This document shows, piece by piece, positions 32,270 through 41,187 of a stretch of 64,000 nucleotides of DNA. The first letter of the stretch is position 1, and every line of letters starts with the position of its first letter. The DNA is taken from the NCBI GenBank assembly GCA_050187875.1, contig JBFWXB010000013.1, positions 1 through 64,000 of the forward strand, given 5' to 3'. Under the pieces are notes generated by a model. It was not told the DNA's origin. It worked only from the letters and a program-made list of their open reading frames with translations, and did no database searches. This DNA is from JAFKKS01 sp050187875 (GTDB lineage: Bacteria > Pseudomonadota > Alphaproteobacteria > Rhizobiales > Xanthobacteraceae). The position numbers and the translations under genes were made by a program.

Positions 32270-33097
32270 ATGATCAAGGATCTCCTCGTCAATCTCTCCA
32301 TCGACGGCAAGAGCGATCCGGCGGCTGAATATGCAATCGCGGTCGCCGCTGCACTCGATGCGCATCTCGCCGGCGTCGCCTTCGCTTACGAACCGATCAT
32401 GCCGCTGACGGTGATGGGCGGCGCGCCGGCCAATTTCATCGATGCCCAGCGCCGCGAGAGCGAGGCCGCGGCGCAAGGCGCGCTCGAGCGCTTTCAGGCC
32501 GCGGCGAGTGCAGCCGGACGCACCGCCGCGTCGCAGGTTTTGAGCACCAGCCTTTCCGGCGCCGCCGACACGTTCGGGCGCATGGCGCGGCGTTTCGATC
32601 TCTCGGTTCTCGCGCAGACGCCGCGGGAAAAGGCGGCGCCCGAAGAGCTGATCGCGGAAAACGCATTGTTCCAATCCGGCCGCCCGGTGATCATGGTCCC
32701 CTATATCCACCGCGGCGGCCTCAAGCTCGACCGCGTGATGGTGTGCTGGGACGGCGGCCGCGCGGCGGCGCGCGCCATCGGCGATGCGATGCCGTTCCTT
32801 CAGCGCGCCAAGGCGGTGGACGTGGTGATGGTGCTCGGCGAGGAGGGCAAGCACGATGCGCTCCCCGGCGCCGAGATGGCGCCGCACCTCGCGCGCCACG
32901 GCCTCAATGTCGATGTGAAGCGCATCGTCTCCGATGGCGACGTGCAGGACACGCTGCTTTCTTACGCGGCCGACATTTCCGCGGACTTCCTCGTCATGGG
33001 TGGCTACGGCCACTCGCGATTGCGCGAATTCATTCTCGGCGGTGTCACGCGCAGCATGCTCGCGTCGATGACGGTGCCGTGTTTTATGTCGCATTAG
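32270..33097 (+). CDS. Universal stress protein (UspA family)
   Basis: 275 residues, about twice a single UspA domain, and so a tandem of two. The N-terminal half is divergent; the C-terminal half has the ATP-binding motif G-x2-G-x9-G-T/S in GGYGHSRLREF followed by GGVTRSML (around residues 244-262). Tandem UspA proteins of this type are common in alphaproteobacteria. Starts with MIKDLLVNLSIDG. Inducing conditions cannot be read here. The TetR-type regulator is convergent downstream, beyond a family B repeat. Confidence 0.9.
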   Translation: MIKDLLVNLSIDGKSDPAAEYAIAVAAALDAHLAGVAFAYEPIMPLTVMGGAPANFIDAQRRESEAAAQGALERFQAAASAAGRTAASQVLSTSLSGAADTFGRMARRFDLSVLAQTPREKAAPEELIAENALFQSGRPVIMVPYIHRGGLKLDRVMVCWDGGRAAARAIGDAMPFLQRAKAVDVVMVLGEEGKHDALPGAEMAPHLARHGLNVDVKRIVSDGDVQDTLLSYAADISADFLVMGGYGHSRLREFILGGVTRSMLASMTVPCFMSH

Positions 33098-33105
33098 CCA
33101 GCTGT

Positions 33106-33194
33106 CGTCATGCGCGGGCTTGACCCGCGCATCCATCATTCAAAAAAAATCTTGCGAGAAGGATGGATTGCCGGGTCAAGCCCGGCATTGACGA
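33106..33194. repeat. Family B repeat, complete copy
   Basis: CGTCATGCGCGGGCTTGACC, then CGCGCATCCATCATTC, then GATGGATTGCCGGGTCAAG and CCGGCATTGACGA. Lies between the uspA-like gene and the TetR gene, which converge here. Confidence 0.85.
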
Positions 33195-33209
33195 CGATGA
33201 CTGTCGCCG

Positions 33210-33878
33210 TTACGCCGCATCCTCCGGCGGCCAGGGCGCCTGCACGACGAGGCCGCGAGCGCGCGCGGCGGCGATGCCGATCCCCTGCAAGGCCATCAAG
33301 GTGAGCATCTGCACGGCGTTGCGGCGGCGGCTCGCATCGTCGTCCACGGCCGCCGGTGCCAGCGGGCCGACAAGGCCCTCGAGCACGGCGCCGGTGAGCG
33401 CCGGCGCGACGAGCGCCGCATCGAGGTCGGAGGGCGCGTCGGGAATCGCGGCGCGCAGCCGCGTCTCGATCTCCTCGACGATGGCGCGGCGATAGGAGAG
33501 GCGCGCCCCGTCGACCTCGGCGTCGATCGGCTCCGCGATCACCGCCCAGGCGAGCCGGCGCTGCCGGAGCGCGCGTGCAGCGAAGGTCACAAGCGCAGCC
33601 GCAAGCGCCGACATCGGCCCCGGCGCCGTGCCGGCCGCCGCGCGCATCGCTGCGATCTCACGCTCCGCCGCGGCGGCGACGAGCGCTTCGACCAGCTCGG
33701 TCTTGGACGGGAAGTAGCGATAGACAGTGCCCGCGGCGATGCCGGCGCGGGCCGCGACCGGCGCGATCTGGACGGCGGCCATGCCGCCTTCCGCCGCCAG
33801 CGCTTCGGCCGCCGCGACGATCGCGTCGCGGCGCGCGGCAAGGCGTTGCTTGACCTTCTCGGTGCGGCGGTAAGCCAC
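33210..33878 (-). CDS. TetR family transcriptional regulator
   Basis: 222 residues. Residues 15-65 hold the TetR helix-turn-helix (RRDAIVAAAEALAAEGGMAA through VAARAGIAAGTVYRYFPSK), with the typical TVYRYF recognition helix. The C-terminal ligand domain is alanine rich and unassigned. It is not close to an obvious target gene: 211 bases, holding a diverged family B repeat, separate its start from the 3' end of the ThDP enzyme gene. Confidence 0.9.
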   Translation of the reverse strand: MAYRRTEKVKQRLAARRDAIVAAAEALAAEGGMAAVQIAPVAARAGIAAGTVYRYFPSKTELVEALVAAAAEREIAAMRAAAGTAPGPMSALAAALVTFAARALRQRRLAWAVIAEPIDAEVDGARLSYRRAIVEEIETRLRAAIPDAPSDLDAALVAPALTGAVLEGLVGPLAPAAVDDDASRRRNAVQMLTLMALQGIGIAAARARGLVVQAPWPPEDAA

Positions 33879-33970
33879 GAATCAGTCTCGCGTTGATCGC
33901 GCAAAGACTGAACCGTCATTCAGCGATGGGCAAGAGATGTTCGTATGACCGGTGGGTAACCCGCCGTCTT

Positions 33971-34060
33971 CGTCATGGCCGGGCTTGTCCCGGCCATCCC
34001 GATGAGGAGAGCACCGCGCCCGCCCTAAGCGAGATCGCCGGGACAAGCCCGGCGATGACG
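33971..34060. repeat. Family B repeat, diverged copy
   Basis: CGTCATGGCCGGGCTTGTCC and GCCGGGACAAGCCCGGCGAT are the two arms; sequence between them differs from other copies (GATGAGGAGAGCACCGC). Confidence 0.75.
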
Positions 34061-34089
34061 GCGGTGGGTGGGCGTAGCAGCGGGGGAAC

Positions 34090-35775
34090 TCAGTGCCCCT
34101 GCTTCGCCAGCGCCGCGGCGCGCACCTTGGCGATCGTCGTCGAGGTGGTGAGCGCCTCGGGGTCGACCTTGAGGTGGAGGATCGCCGGCTTCCCCGACTT
34201 CACCGCGTCGTCGAAGGCTTTGGCAAAATCCGTGGTCTTCTCGACCATGGCGCCGAAGCCGCCGAAGGCGCGGGCATAGGCGGCGAAATCCGGGTTCTTC
34301 AGCCCGGTGCCGGAAATCCGGCCCGGATATTCGCGCTCCTGATGCATGCGGATGGTGCCGAACATGCCGTTGTCGACGACGACCACGATGATCGGCAGGT
34401 CGTATTGCACGGCGGTCGCGAATTCCTGGCCATTCATGAGGAAGCAGCCGTCGCCGGCGAAGGCGACGACGGTGCGGTCGGGGTTGAGGCGCTTGGCCGC
34501 GACGGCGGCCGGCACGCCGTAGCCCATCGAGCCCGAGGTCGGGCCGAGCTGCGTACCGTAATGACGGAAACGATAGAAGCGATGCGTCCAGCCGGAATAA
34601 TTCCCGGCGCCGTTGCAGAGGATCGCGTCTTCCGGCAGCCGCTCGCGCAGCCACGCGACGCATTCGCCGAAATTGAGCGCGCCGGGAACGTCGGTCGCCG
34701 TCTCGGTATAGGCGAGGTAGTCGGCGTGCGCCCCTTCCGTCTCCTTGCGCCAGCGGATTTCGTTCGGCGGCTGCAGGCCCTCGACCGCGGCGGCGAAAGC
34801 GATGGGCGATGCATTGATCGCGAGTGTCGGGCGGTAGACGCGGCCGAGCTCCTCGGCGCCCGCATGCACGTGCACGAATTTCATCTGCGGCGTCGGGATG
34901 TCGAACAGCGTGTAGCCTTGCGAGGGCATCTCGCCCATGCGCCCGCCGACGACGATGACGAGGTCGGACGCCTTGAGCCGTGCCACGACTTTGGGATTTG
35001 GCCCGACGCCGAGGTCGCCGGCGTAGGAGGGGTGCAGCGCGTCGAAGAGATGCGCGCGGCGGAAGGTGGTTATGACGGGCAGCGCGAAACGCTCCGCAAA
35101 GCGCGCGATGCCGGCGCAGGCCGCGTCCGACCAGCGGCTGCCGCCGAGCACGAGCACGGGCCGCTCCGCCGCGCCGATGAGCTTTTGCAGCTTCGCCATG
35201 TCGGTGAGGCCTGGCCACGTCTCGATCGTCTCGGCCGCCGCGGCATCGGCGACAGCGACACGCTCGGTCAGCATGTCTTCCGGCAGCGCGATGACGACCG
35301 GTCCCGGCCGCCCGCTCGTCGCCACATGGAAGGCGCGCGAAATGATCTCGGGGATGCGCTGCGGGTCGTCGATCTCCGTCGTCCACTTCGTCATCGAGCC
35401 GAACACGGCGCGATAGTCGAGCTCCTGGAACGCTTCGCGCTCGCGCATGTCGCGGCCGACCTGGCCGACGAACAGGATCATCGGCGTGGAGTCCTGCTGC
35501 GCGATATGGATGCCCGGCGAGGCGTTGGTCGCGCCCGGCCCGCGCGTGACGAAGGCGACGCCCGGCCGGCCGGTCATCTTGCCGACCGCCTCCGCCATCA
35601 TCGCCGCGCCGCCCTCTTGGCGGCAGATCGTCACGGCGATGGAGCGGTCGTGAAAGGCGTCGAGCACCGCGAGATAGCTCTCACCGGGGATGCAGAAGGC
35701 GTGACCCACGCCGTTGATGATGAGCTGATCGACCAGCGTCTCGGCCGCCGTCCGCGTGTTGTCCTTGCCGCGCAT
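34090..35775 (-). CDS. Thiamine diphosphate enzyme of the acetolactate synthase/glyoxylate carboligase group
   Basis: 561 residues. ThDP-dependent enzyme with the three domain layout of the POX/ALS group. Glutamate E54 in RQEGGAAMMAEA contacts the thiazole; VTRGPGATNASPGIHIAQQD is conserved in the family; the C-terminal GDGCFLMNGQEF with DN in VVDNGMFGT forms the metal-ThDP motif (about residues 437-465). Which reaction it runs is not fixed by sequence: acetolactate synthase-like subunits without a regulatory partner often act on other 2-oxo acids. The NIPSNAP gene lies upstream on the same strand, with 122 bases between, and a repeat there weakens an operon. Confidence 0.85.
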   Translation of the reverse strand: MRGKDNTRTAAETLVDQLIINGVGHAFCIPGESYLAVLDAFHDRSIAVTICRQEGGAAMMAEAVGKMTGRPGVAFVTRGPGATNASPGIHIAQQDSTPMILFVGQVGRDMREREAFQELDYRAVFGSMTKWTTEIDDPQRIPEIISRAFHVATSGRPGPVVIALPEDMLTERVAVADAAAAETIETWPGLTDMAKLQKLIGAAERPVLVLGGSRWSDAACAGIARFAERFALPVITTFRRAHLFDALHPSYAGDLGVGPNPKVVARLKASDLVIVVGGRMGEMPSQGYTLFDIPTPQMKFVHVHAGAEELGRVYRPTLAINASPIAFAAAVEGLQPPNEIRWRKETEGAHADYLAYTETATDVPGALNFGECVAWLRERLPEDAILCNGAGNYSGWTHRFYRFRHYGTQLGPTSGSMGYGVPAAVAAKRLNPDRTVVAFAGDGCFLMNGQEFATAVQYDLPIIVVVVDNGMFGTIRMHQEREYPGRISGTGLKNPDFAAYARAFGGFGAMVEKTTDFAKAFDDAVKSGKPAILHLKVDPEALTTSTTIAKVRAAALAKQGH

Positions 35776-35819
35776 TGTCGCCTCTTTCTTGACGGCGCGT
35801 CGCCGCCGATCGCGAGCCC

Positions 35820-35880
35820 GTCATTGACGGGCTTGTTGTCTTGTCTGCGATGGATGCCTGGGTCAAGCCCTGGCATGACG
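35820..35880. repeat. Family B repeat, degenerate copy
   Basis: CGTCATTGACGGGCTTGTTG then GATGGATGCCTGGGTCAAGC and CCTGGCATGACGCG. It sits between NIPSNAP and the ThDP enzyme. Confidence 0.65.
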
Positions 35881-35897
35881 CGCGTTGGGCTGAGCAA

Positions 35898-36236
35898 TCA
35901 CCGCCTGAGCGGTGCGAAGGATGCCGGCGTCATCAGCCGATTTTCCTGATGTTCCAGAAAGCCCTTCTCGGCGCTGAGCTTGAGATAGGCCTGCCAGTCC
36001 GGATCGGCCATCATCGCGGCGCGACGCTTGGCGCGGTCGCCGGCGTCCTGATAGGCCCAGATGTGGATGTAGGTGTTGATCTCGCCGGTCTCGGTGATGA
36101 GATAGGCGAGCGGTTCACCGAGATGCTTTTTCTGCGGCGCGAAGCCGTGTTTCTCGTAAAGCGCGAGATGCGCATTCAGCGTGCCTGGCTTTACGCGATA
36201 GGTCCGGACGTCGAGAAGCACGGTCTCCTCCTGCAA
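35898..36236 (-). CDS. NIPSNAP family protein
   Basis: 112 residues. The compact ferredoxin-like NIPSNAP fold: VLLDVRTYRVKPGTLNAHLALYE at the start, then INTYIHIWAYQDAGDRAKRRAAMMADPDWQAYL. Its bacterial homologues are small proteins of unsettled role. The start ATG at 36236 is taken as the first in frame; a GTG-type start a few residues later (VLLDVRTY) is equally possible. Confidence 0.8.
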   Translation of the reverse strand: MQEETVLLDVRTYRVKPGTLNAHLALYEKHGFAPQKKHLGEPLAYLITETGEINTYIHIWAYQDAGDRAKRRAAMMADPDWQAYLKLSAEKGFLEHQENRLMTPASFAPLRR

Positions 36237-36299
36237 TCATTTGGATGAAGGCGCGCATCTTTCGGGCGCGCGGTCGCGTCCGTCAAGCGCACGTCGCGG

Positions 36300-38156
36300 T
36301 CAACTCGCTTCCGCGCGCTGTTTCGCCGGCTTTTCGCTGCGTGAAAGGTTCGCTGCCGTGTTGATCAGCGCGATATGCGAGAACGCCTGCGGGAAGTTGC
36401 CGACCAGCCGCTTCGGCCGCGGGTCGTATTCCTCGCTGAGGAGGCCGACGTCGTTGCGTAGCGCGAGCAGTCGCTCGAACAAGCGCACCGCGTCGTCCCG
36501 CCGCCCGGACATCGTGTAGGCGTCCGCGAGCCAGAAGCTGCAGGCGAGGAAGGCGCCCTCGCCCTCCGGCAGGCCATCGTCGGCGCGGCCGCTGTCATAG
36601 CGCAGCAGAAATCCGTCGACGAGCAATTCGCGCTCCACCGCGGCGAGCGTGCCTTTGATGCGCGGGTCGTCATGCGGCAGGAACCCGACGCCGCCGATCA
36701 GCAGCAGGCTCGCGTCGAGCTCTTTGCTGCCATAAGAGCGCACGAAGCTGCCGAGCTGCCGATCGAAGCCGTTCTTGCACACGTCATGATGGATCGTCTC
36801 GCGCACCTTGCGCCAGCGATCGACGGGCCCCGGAAGATTGAACTGCTCGACGCTTTTGATCATGCGATCGAACGCCACCCACGCCATGACCTTCGAATGC
36901 GTGAAATGCTCGCGCGGCCCGCGCACCTCCCAGATTCCCTCGTCGGGCGCGTTCCAAATTTTCTCCAAATGCGCGATGATCTCGCGCTGCAGATCCCAGC
37001 CATGCGCGATGCCGTCGAGATGTCCGCTGCGCGACTGATAGAGCGCGTCCATCAATTCGCCGTAGACGTCAAGCTGCACTTGCTCGTGCGCGGCGTTGCC
37101 GATGCGAACCGGCCGCGAGCCTTCGTAGCCCGGTAGCCAAGGAACCTCCCATTCCGTCAGCCGCCGTTCGCCGGCGATGCCATACATGATCTGCATTTGC
37201 GGCGGGCTGCCGGCGACCGCACGCAAGAGCCAGTCGCGCCAGCTGCGCGCCTCTTCGAAATAGCCGGAATTCATCAGCGCGAGCAGTGTGAGCGTCGCGT
37301 CGCGCAGCCAGCAGAAGCGATAATCCCAGTTGCGCACGCCGCCGAGCTTTTCCGGCAGCGACGTCGTCGGCGCCGCGACGATCCCGCCGGTCGGCGCGAA
37401 GGTGAGCGCCTTGAGCGTGATGAGGGAGCGCACCACGGCGTCGTGCCATTGGCCTGTCGGCCGGCAACGCGCGGCCCAGTCCGTCCAGAATTTCTCCGTC
37501 ACCTCGAGTGCTTTGATCGCGTCCACCATCTCCGGCGGTTCGAGATGGGACGGCGCATACGTCATGACGAGCGGGATCGTCTGTCCGGCTTTCACGGTGA
37601 ATTCGCTCGATGTGCGCATGTCCTTGCCGCGCATTTCGACCGGCGCGTGGACCAGCAGCATGTCGGGGCCGCAGATCGCGCGAAGCGTGCGGTCGGGAAG
37701 CCGGCTGACCCAGGGCACCGTCGAGCCGTAGCCGAAGCGGATGACGAGTTCGCCGCGCATGCGCACCTCGCCGCGCTCGCCGACGATGATGCGCGCGAGA
37801 TCGGTGCGACGGTCGCGGATCGGCATGAAGTCGATCAGCGTGACGGCGCCGTCTTCGGTTTCGAAACGCGTCTCGAGGATCAGCGTATTCTTGCGATATC
37901 GCCGTGATACGCGGACATTCTCCGCGACCGGCGTGATGATCCACCGCCCGTTCTCGGGTCCGCCCAGCAGCGCGGCGAAGCAGGCGTCGGAATCGAAGCG
38001 CGGCCAGCACAGCCAATCGATCGAGCCGTTCCGGCCGACCAAGGCCGCGGACTCGCAATCGCCGATCAGAGCGTAGTCTTCGATCTTTTCCGGCACCGGG
38101 AGATCCTTAGAGCGAGAAGTCGATGACGACTTTGATGTCGTCTGCTCGATTTTCAA
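36300..38156 (-). CDS. Glycoside hydrolase family 15 (glucoamylase/trehalase-like)
   Basis: 618 residues. Six-hairpin glycosidase of family GH15, no signal peptide, so cytoplasmic. N-terminal beta-sandwich (IEDYALIGDCESAALVGRNG) leads to the (alpha/alpha)6 barrel. Characteristic patterns: LGGVRNWDYRFCWLRDATLT, LDVYGELMDALY, GIWEVRGPREHFTHSKVMAW with a putative catalytic glutamate around 409, and EGAFLACSFWLADAY with the second around 533. GH15 members cleave terminal alpha-1,4-glucans or trehalose; subfamily cannot be fixed by eye. Its 5' end overlaps the downstream part of the glucose dehydrogenase gene by 50 bases. Confidence 0.9.
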   Translation of the reverse strand: MKIEQTTSKSSSTSRSKDLPVPEKIEDYALIGDCESAALVGRNGSIDWLCWPRFDSDACFAALLGGPENGRWIITPVAENVRVSRRYRKNTLILETRFETEDGAVTLIDFMPIRDRRTDLARIIVGERGEVRMRGELVIRFGYGSTVPWVSRLPDRTLRAICGPDMLLVHAPVEMRGKDMRTSSEFTVKAGQTIPLVMTYAPSHLEPPEMVDAIKALEVTEKFWTDWAARCRPTGQWHDAVVRSLITLKALTFAPTGGIVAAPTTSLPEKLGGVRNWDYRFCWLRDATLTLLALMNSGYFEEARSWRDWLLRAVAGSPPQMQIMYGIAGERRLTEWEVPWLPGYEGSRPVRIGNAAHEQVQLDVYGELMDALYQSRSGHLDGIAHGWDLQREIIAHLEKIWNAPDEGIWEVRGPREHFTHSKVMAWVAFDRMIKSVEQFNLPGPVDRWRKVRETIHHDVCKNGFDRQLGSFVRSYGSKELDASLLLIGGVGFLPHDDPRIKGTLAAVERELLVDGFLLRYDSGRADDGLPEGEGAFLACSFWLADAYTMSGRRDDAVRLFERLLALRNDVGLLSEEYDPRPKRLVGNFPQAFSHIALINTAANLSRSEKPAKQRAEAS

Positions 38157-39159
38157 GCGCCTCTGCGAAACGCGCCAACGGCACGCGGCGCGAGATGAGG
38201 CCGTTCAGCCATGTCTTGTCGGCGCGTTCGAGCGCGTGGACGGCCATTTGATAATGCAGGCGATTGGCGTTGACGGAGCCGAAGACGAGCTGATTGCCGA
38301 GCACAGTGTCGCGGTTGAGGCGTCCGAGATCGAGCTCCAGGCTTTTGTCGTTGGAGACCCCGAGGAGACAGAGAATGCCGCCGGGCGCGAGCCGGCCGAG
38401 GAGCGTGTGGATCACCGGCGTCGCACCGGTGCATTCGATGACGATGTCGGGCGCGAGCCGATCGAGCAGGCCGTCGAGATCGCCGGCGTAATAGACGCCG
38501 CCGAGCGCTTTCACCAGCGCCGGCTTCGGTCCACTTGGCGCGCGATCGAGCACATGCACGTCGAGCCCGCGCTGTTTGGCAAGGAGCGCGGCGAGCATGC
38601 CAACCGGTCCCGCGCCGGTGACGAGGACGGTGTGCGCGCGCCAGGCGGCCGAACGGCGGGCGACGCGATCGATGTGGTCCCAGGCTTTGGCGACGACGCT
38701 CGTCGGCTCGAGAAGGACGCCGGCAAGGCCGAGTGCCTTGTCGATCTTGATGGCCGCATCCGGCGCGATGTTGAATCGTTCGGCGGCGAAGCCGTCGCGT
38801 TCCTTGATGCCGTGCTCGGTGTAGCGGCCGTTGCGGCACATGTCCCATTCGCCGGACGCGCAGGCGGGGCACGGCACCGGGTCCGGCCGCCGCACGATGC
38901 CGACCGCATGATCGCCGGTGCGAAAGCTGCAATCCTCCGGCGCGAATTCGACGACGCCTAAGCTTTCATGCCCGAGCACGAGCCGCTCATGTCCGGCGGG
39001 CGCCGCGCCGTAAGCGCCGGAGACGATCTCGCGATCGGTGCCGCAGATGCCGAGCGCGAGCATGCGGACGGACAGAAGCCCATGCGCTTGCTTCGGCGCG
39101 TCGACAGTGTCGAGTCGCGCGGAATTGGCGGTGCCGGGAAGGACGGTGATCGCACGCAT
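38107..39159 (-). CDS. Glucose 1-dehydrogenase-like zinc alcohol dehydrogenase
   Basis: 350 residues. Medium-chain zinc dehydrogenase of the glucose dehydrogenase group. Catalytic zinc side: C39 (GICGTDREI) and H64-E65 (GHES). Structural zinc loop C97-x2-C100 then C108, with the third cysteine of typical loops absent. NAD(P) binding motif VLVTGAGPVGMLAALLAK around residue 182. Oxidises glucose at C1 to gluconolactone. The ATG at 39157-39159 matches the family N-terminus MRAITVLPG. It ends 50 bases inside the GH15 frame, so the two are a coupled pair: one releases glucose, this one oxidises it. Confidence 0.82.
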   Translation of the reverse strand: MRAITVLPGTANSARLDTVDAPKQAHGLLSVRMLALGICGTDREIVSGAYGAAPAGHERLVLGHESLGVVEFAPEDCSFRTGDHAVGIVRRPDPVPCPACASGEWDMCRNGRYTEHGIKERDGFAAERFNIAPDAAIKIDKALGLAGVLLEPTSVVAKAWDHIDRVARRSAAWRAHTVLVTGAGPVGMLAALLAKQRGLDVHVLDRAPSGPKPALVKALGGVYYAGDLDGLLDRLAPDIVIECTGATPVIHTLLGRLAPGGILCLLGVSNDKSLELDLGRLNRDTVLGNQLVFGSVNANRLHYQMAVHALERADKTWLNGLISRRVPLARFAEALENRADDIKVVIDFSL

Positions 39160-39302
39160 GCGGGAAGAAAGCCTGCAGGTCGAAGGGGCAAATGGACGCG
39201 CTGCGGCGGCACCGCAGCTTGCAATGCAAGGGTTAAAGCAAAGCGCGCGCAAATGGTTGCAGTCGCGCCGGCAATCACACGGATCGTTGATGAATGCGGC
39301 CG

Positions 39303-39617
39303 CTACAAGCCGCCGGCACGGAGCGCCATCACCGCGCCCATCCCCAGCGCGATCGCGAGGAACTCGTTGCGCCGCCACGCCATGGCCACAACGACGATCG
39401 CGACGCCGAGCCACGCCGGCGCACCGCTGCGGATCAAGACCGGCACGATCGTCGCGGTGATGACGCAGCCCGGCAGCGCGTCGAGCATGCGCTGCAACAG
39501 CGGCGTGACGGTGACGCGGCTCATCAGCGCATAGCCGCTGACGCGCATGAGATAGGTCGCCGCCGCCATCGCGAGGATGGCGACGAGCGGGCCCATGTGC
39601 AATTCAGCGCCGCTCAT
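39303..39617 (-). CDS. azlD: AzlD family branched-chain amino acid exporter, small subunit
   Basis: 104 residues, four hydrophobic segments (GPLVAILAMAAATYLMRVSGYAL, ALPGCVITATIVPVLI, WLGVAIVVVAMAWRR). The small partner of AzlC. ATG at 39617 overlaps the end of azlC by 14 bases; a second ATG at 39596 is an alternative. Confidence 0.85.
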   Translation of the reverse strand: MSGAELHMGPLVAILAMAAATYLMRVSGYALMSRVTVTPLLQRMLDALPGCVITATIVPVLIRSGAPAWLGVAIVVVAMAWRRNEFLAIALGMGAVMALRAGGL

Positions 39618-40329
39618 CGAGGAACGCTCCGGCGATGCTGCCCACGATGGCGCCGACGATGATGTACCAATAGCCGCCGATGAGGTGCGCGACCGCCCAC
39701 GCGACGGCGCCCGCGACGAGCCATCCGATGGCGCGCCGCCGGCCGCGCCAGAGCGGCACCAGCATCGCGGCGAAGAAGATCGGCACGACGAGGTCGAGCC
39801 CGAAGCGCTGCGGGTTGCGCACGAGATCGCCGAGCAGATAGCCGGGAACGGTGCCGGCGACCCAGAACGCCCACATGGTCGCGCCGCCGCCGGCCATGAT
39901 GCCGGCGTCGGAGCCGCCCTCGCTGCGATAGCGCATCGCCATGATCCAGGTAGCGTCGACGAGGAGAAACAGGATGGCGGCGATGCGCCCGCGCGGCATG
40001 CCCGTGAGCCACGGCTGCAGCGCCGCGCCCATGAGGATGTAGCGCATGTTCACTGTGGCGGCGACGAGCGCCAGCGCGACGATCGTGCCGATCGTCCAGA
40101 CATTGTTCCAGACTTCCATGGCGACGAGCTGCGCTGCGCCCGCGAACATCAGTCCGCTCGTGAGCACCGCTTCGAGAAGCGTCATGCCTTTCTGCGCGGC
40201 GATCGCGCCGAATGCGGCCGACATCATGATGGTGCCGGGAATGAGCGGCAGGCACAGCCACGCGCCCTCGCGCATTCCGGCGAGCGTGACGTTGGCAACG
40301 GCCGGCGGCGAAGTCATGGGTGCGGACAT
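39604..40329 (-). CDS. azlC: AzlC family branched-chain amino acid exporter, large subunit
   Basis: 241 residues, about eight hydrophobic segments. AzlC signature: GAWLCLPLIPGTIMMSAAFGAIAAQKG and LVAATVNMRYILMGAALQPWL. AzlCD exports branched-chain amino acids and similar compounds. ATG 40327-40329 or 40315-40317 are both possible starts. RraA-like gene is divergent 119 bases away. Confidence 0.88.
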   Translation of the reverse strand: MSAPMTSPPAVANVTLAGMREGAWLCLPLIPGTIMMSAAFGAIAAQKGMTLLEAVLTSGLMFAGAAQLVAMEVWNNVWTIGTIVALALVAATVNMRYILMGAALQPWLTGMPRGRIAAILFLLVDATWIMAMRYRSEGGSDAGIMAGGGATMWAFWVAGTVPGYLLGDLVRNPQRFGLDLVVPIFFAAMLVPLWRGRRRAIGWLVAGAVAWAVAHLIGGYWYIIVGAIVGSIAGAFLDERR

Positions 40330-40448
40330 GAGCGCGGATATGGGCGCGACAAGATTACCTGCCTGTCGCAGACCAGGCCCCGCCTGACAAGAGCGCCCTG
40401 TTGGTGCATGGTGCCGCGCCAACACGTTATCGGGAGACGGGCGACGCC

Positions 40449-41141
40449 ATGCACGAGAATCTCACCACGCGGCAGCTTGAATTCTTGCGTTCCATCGACA
40501 CGCCGACGGTCTGCAATTTGATCGAGATGGTGGTGCCGCATCGCCGCGGCTTCGGTTACACCGTGAAGCATCTGCATTGCCCGTTCCCGGACCTGCCGCC
40601 GATCGTCGGCTTCGCCAAGACGGTGAAGATCCGCTCCAAGGACGAGTTCGGCGCCGGCGGCGAGACCTATCTCGCCAAGCGCCTGGATTATCTCGATTAC
40701 CTTGCGGAAGAGCCGACGCCGGGCATCAGCGTCATCGAGGATCTCGACGGCGAGCATGTCGGCTATGGCGCGTTCTGGGGCGAGGTGCAGTCGAACGTGC
40801 ACAAGTCGCTCGGCATCCTCGGCGTGGTCACGAACGGCAGCGTGCGCGACATCCCGATGGTCGCGGAAGGCTTCCAGATGCTGGCCGGCTCGATCTCGCC
40901 CTCGCACGCTTATGTGCACATGGAGGAGTTCGGCGTGCCCGTGAACGTCCACGGCATGGCGGTCAAAAGCGGCGACCTCATCCATGCCGATCGCCACGGC
41001 GCGGTCGTCGTGCCCTCCGACAAGGTCGAGGAGATGATGAAGGCGATGGAGGTCTTGACCGAGAAAGAGGCCAAGATCATCCAGGCGGCCCGCGACCCCG
41101 ACATGACGCTGGAGAAGCTCAAGGCCGCCATGCGCGGCTGA
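40449..41141 (+). CDS. RraA family / 4-carboxy-4-hydroxy-2-oxoadipate aldolase-type protein
   Basis: 230 residues. RraA-fold protein (DTPTVCNLIEMVVP near the start, GVVTNGSVRDIPMV around residues 133-146, with the metal-linked RD dipeptide, and VHGMAVKSGDLIHADRHGAVVVP). In this fold some members inhibit RNase E and others are metal-dependent aldolases or decarboxylases for oxoacids; R-D in GSVRD favours the enzyme group. The ATG at 40449 follows GGAGACGGGCGACGCC. It is a single gene divergent from azlC. Confidence 0.83.
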   Translation: MHENLTTRQLEFLRSIDTPTVCNLIEMVVPHRRGFGYTVKHLHCPFPDLPPIVGFAKTVKIRSKDEFGAGGETYLAKRLDYLDYLAEEPTPGISVIEDLDGEHVGYGAFWGEVQSNVHKSLGILGVVTNGSVRDIPMVAEGFQMLAGSISPSHAYVHMEEFGVPVNVHGMAVKSGDLIHADRHGAVVVPSDKVEEMMKAMEVLTEKEAKIIQAARDPDMTLEKLKAAMRG

Positions 41142-41187
41142 GTCCCAGGAACAAGCGGATCGTAATTCATTGTTTGGTGGAGAGCCT

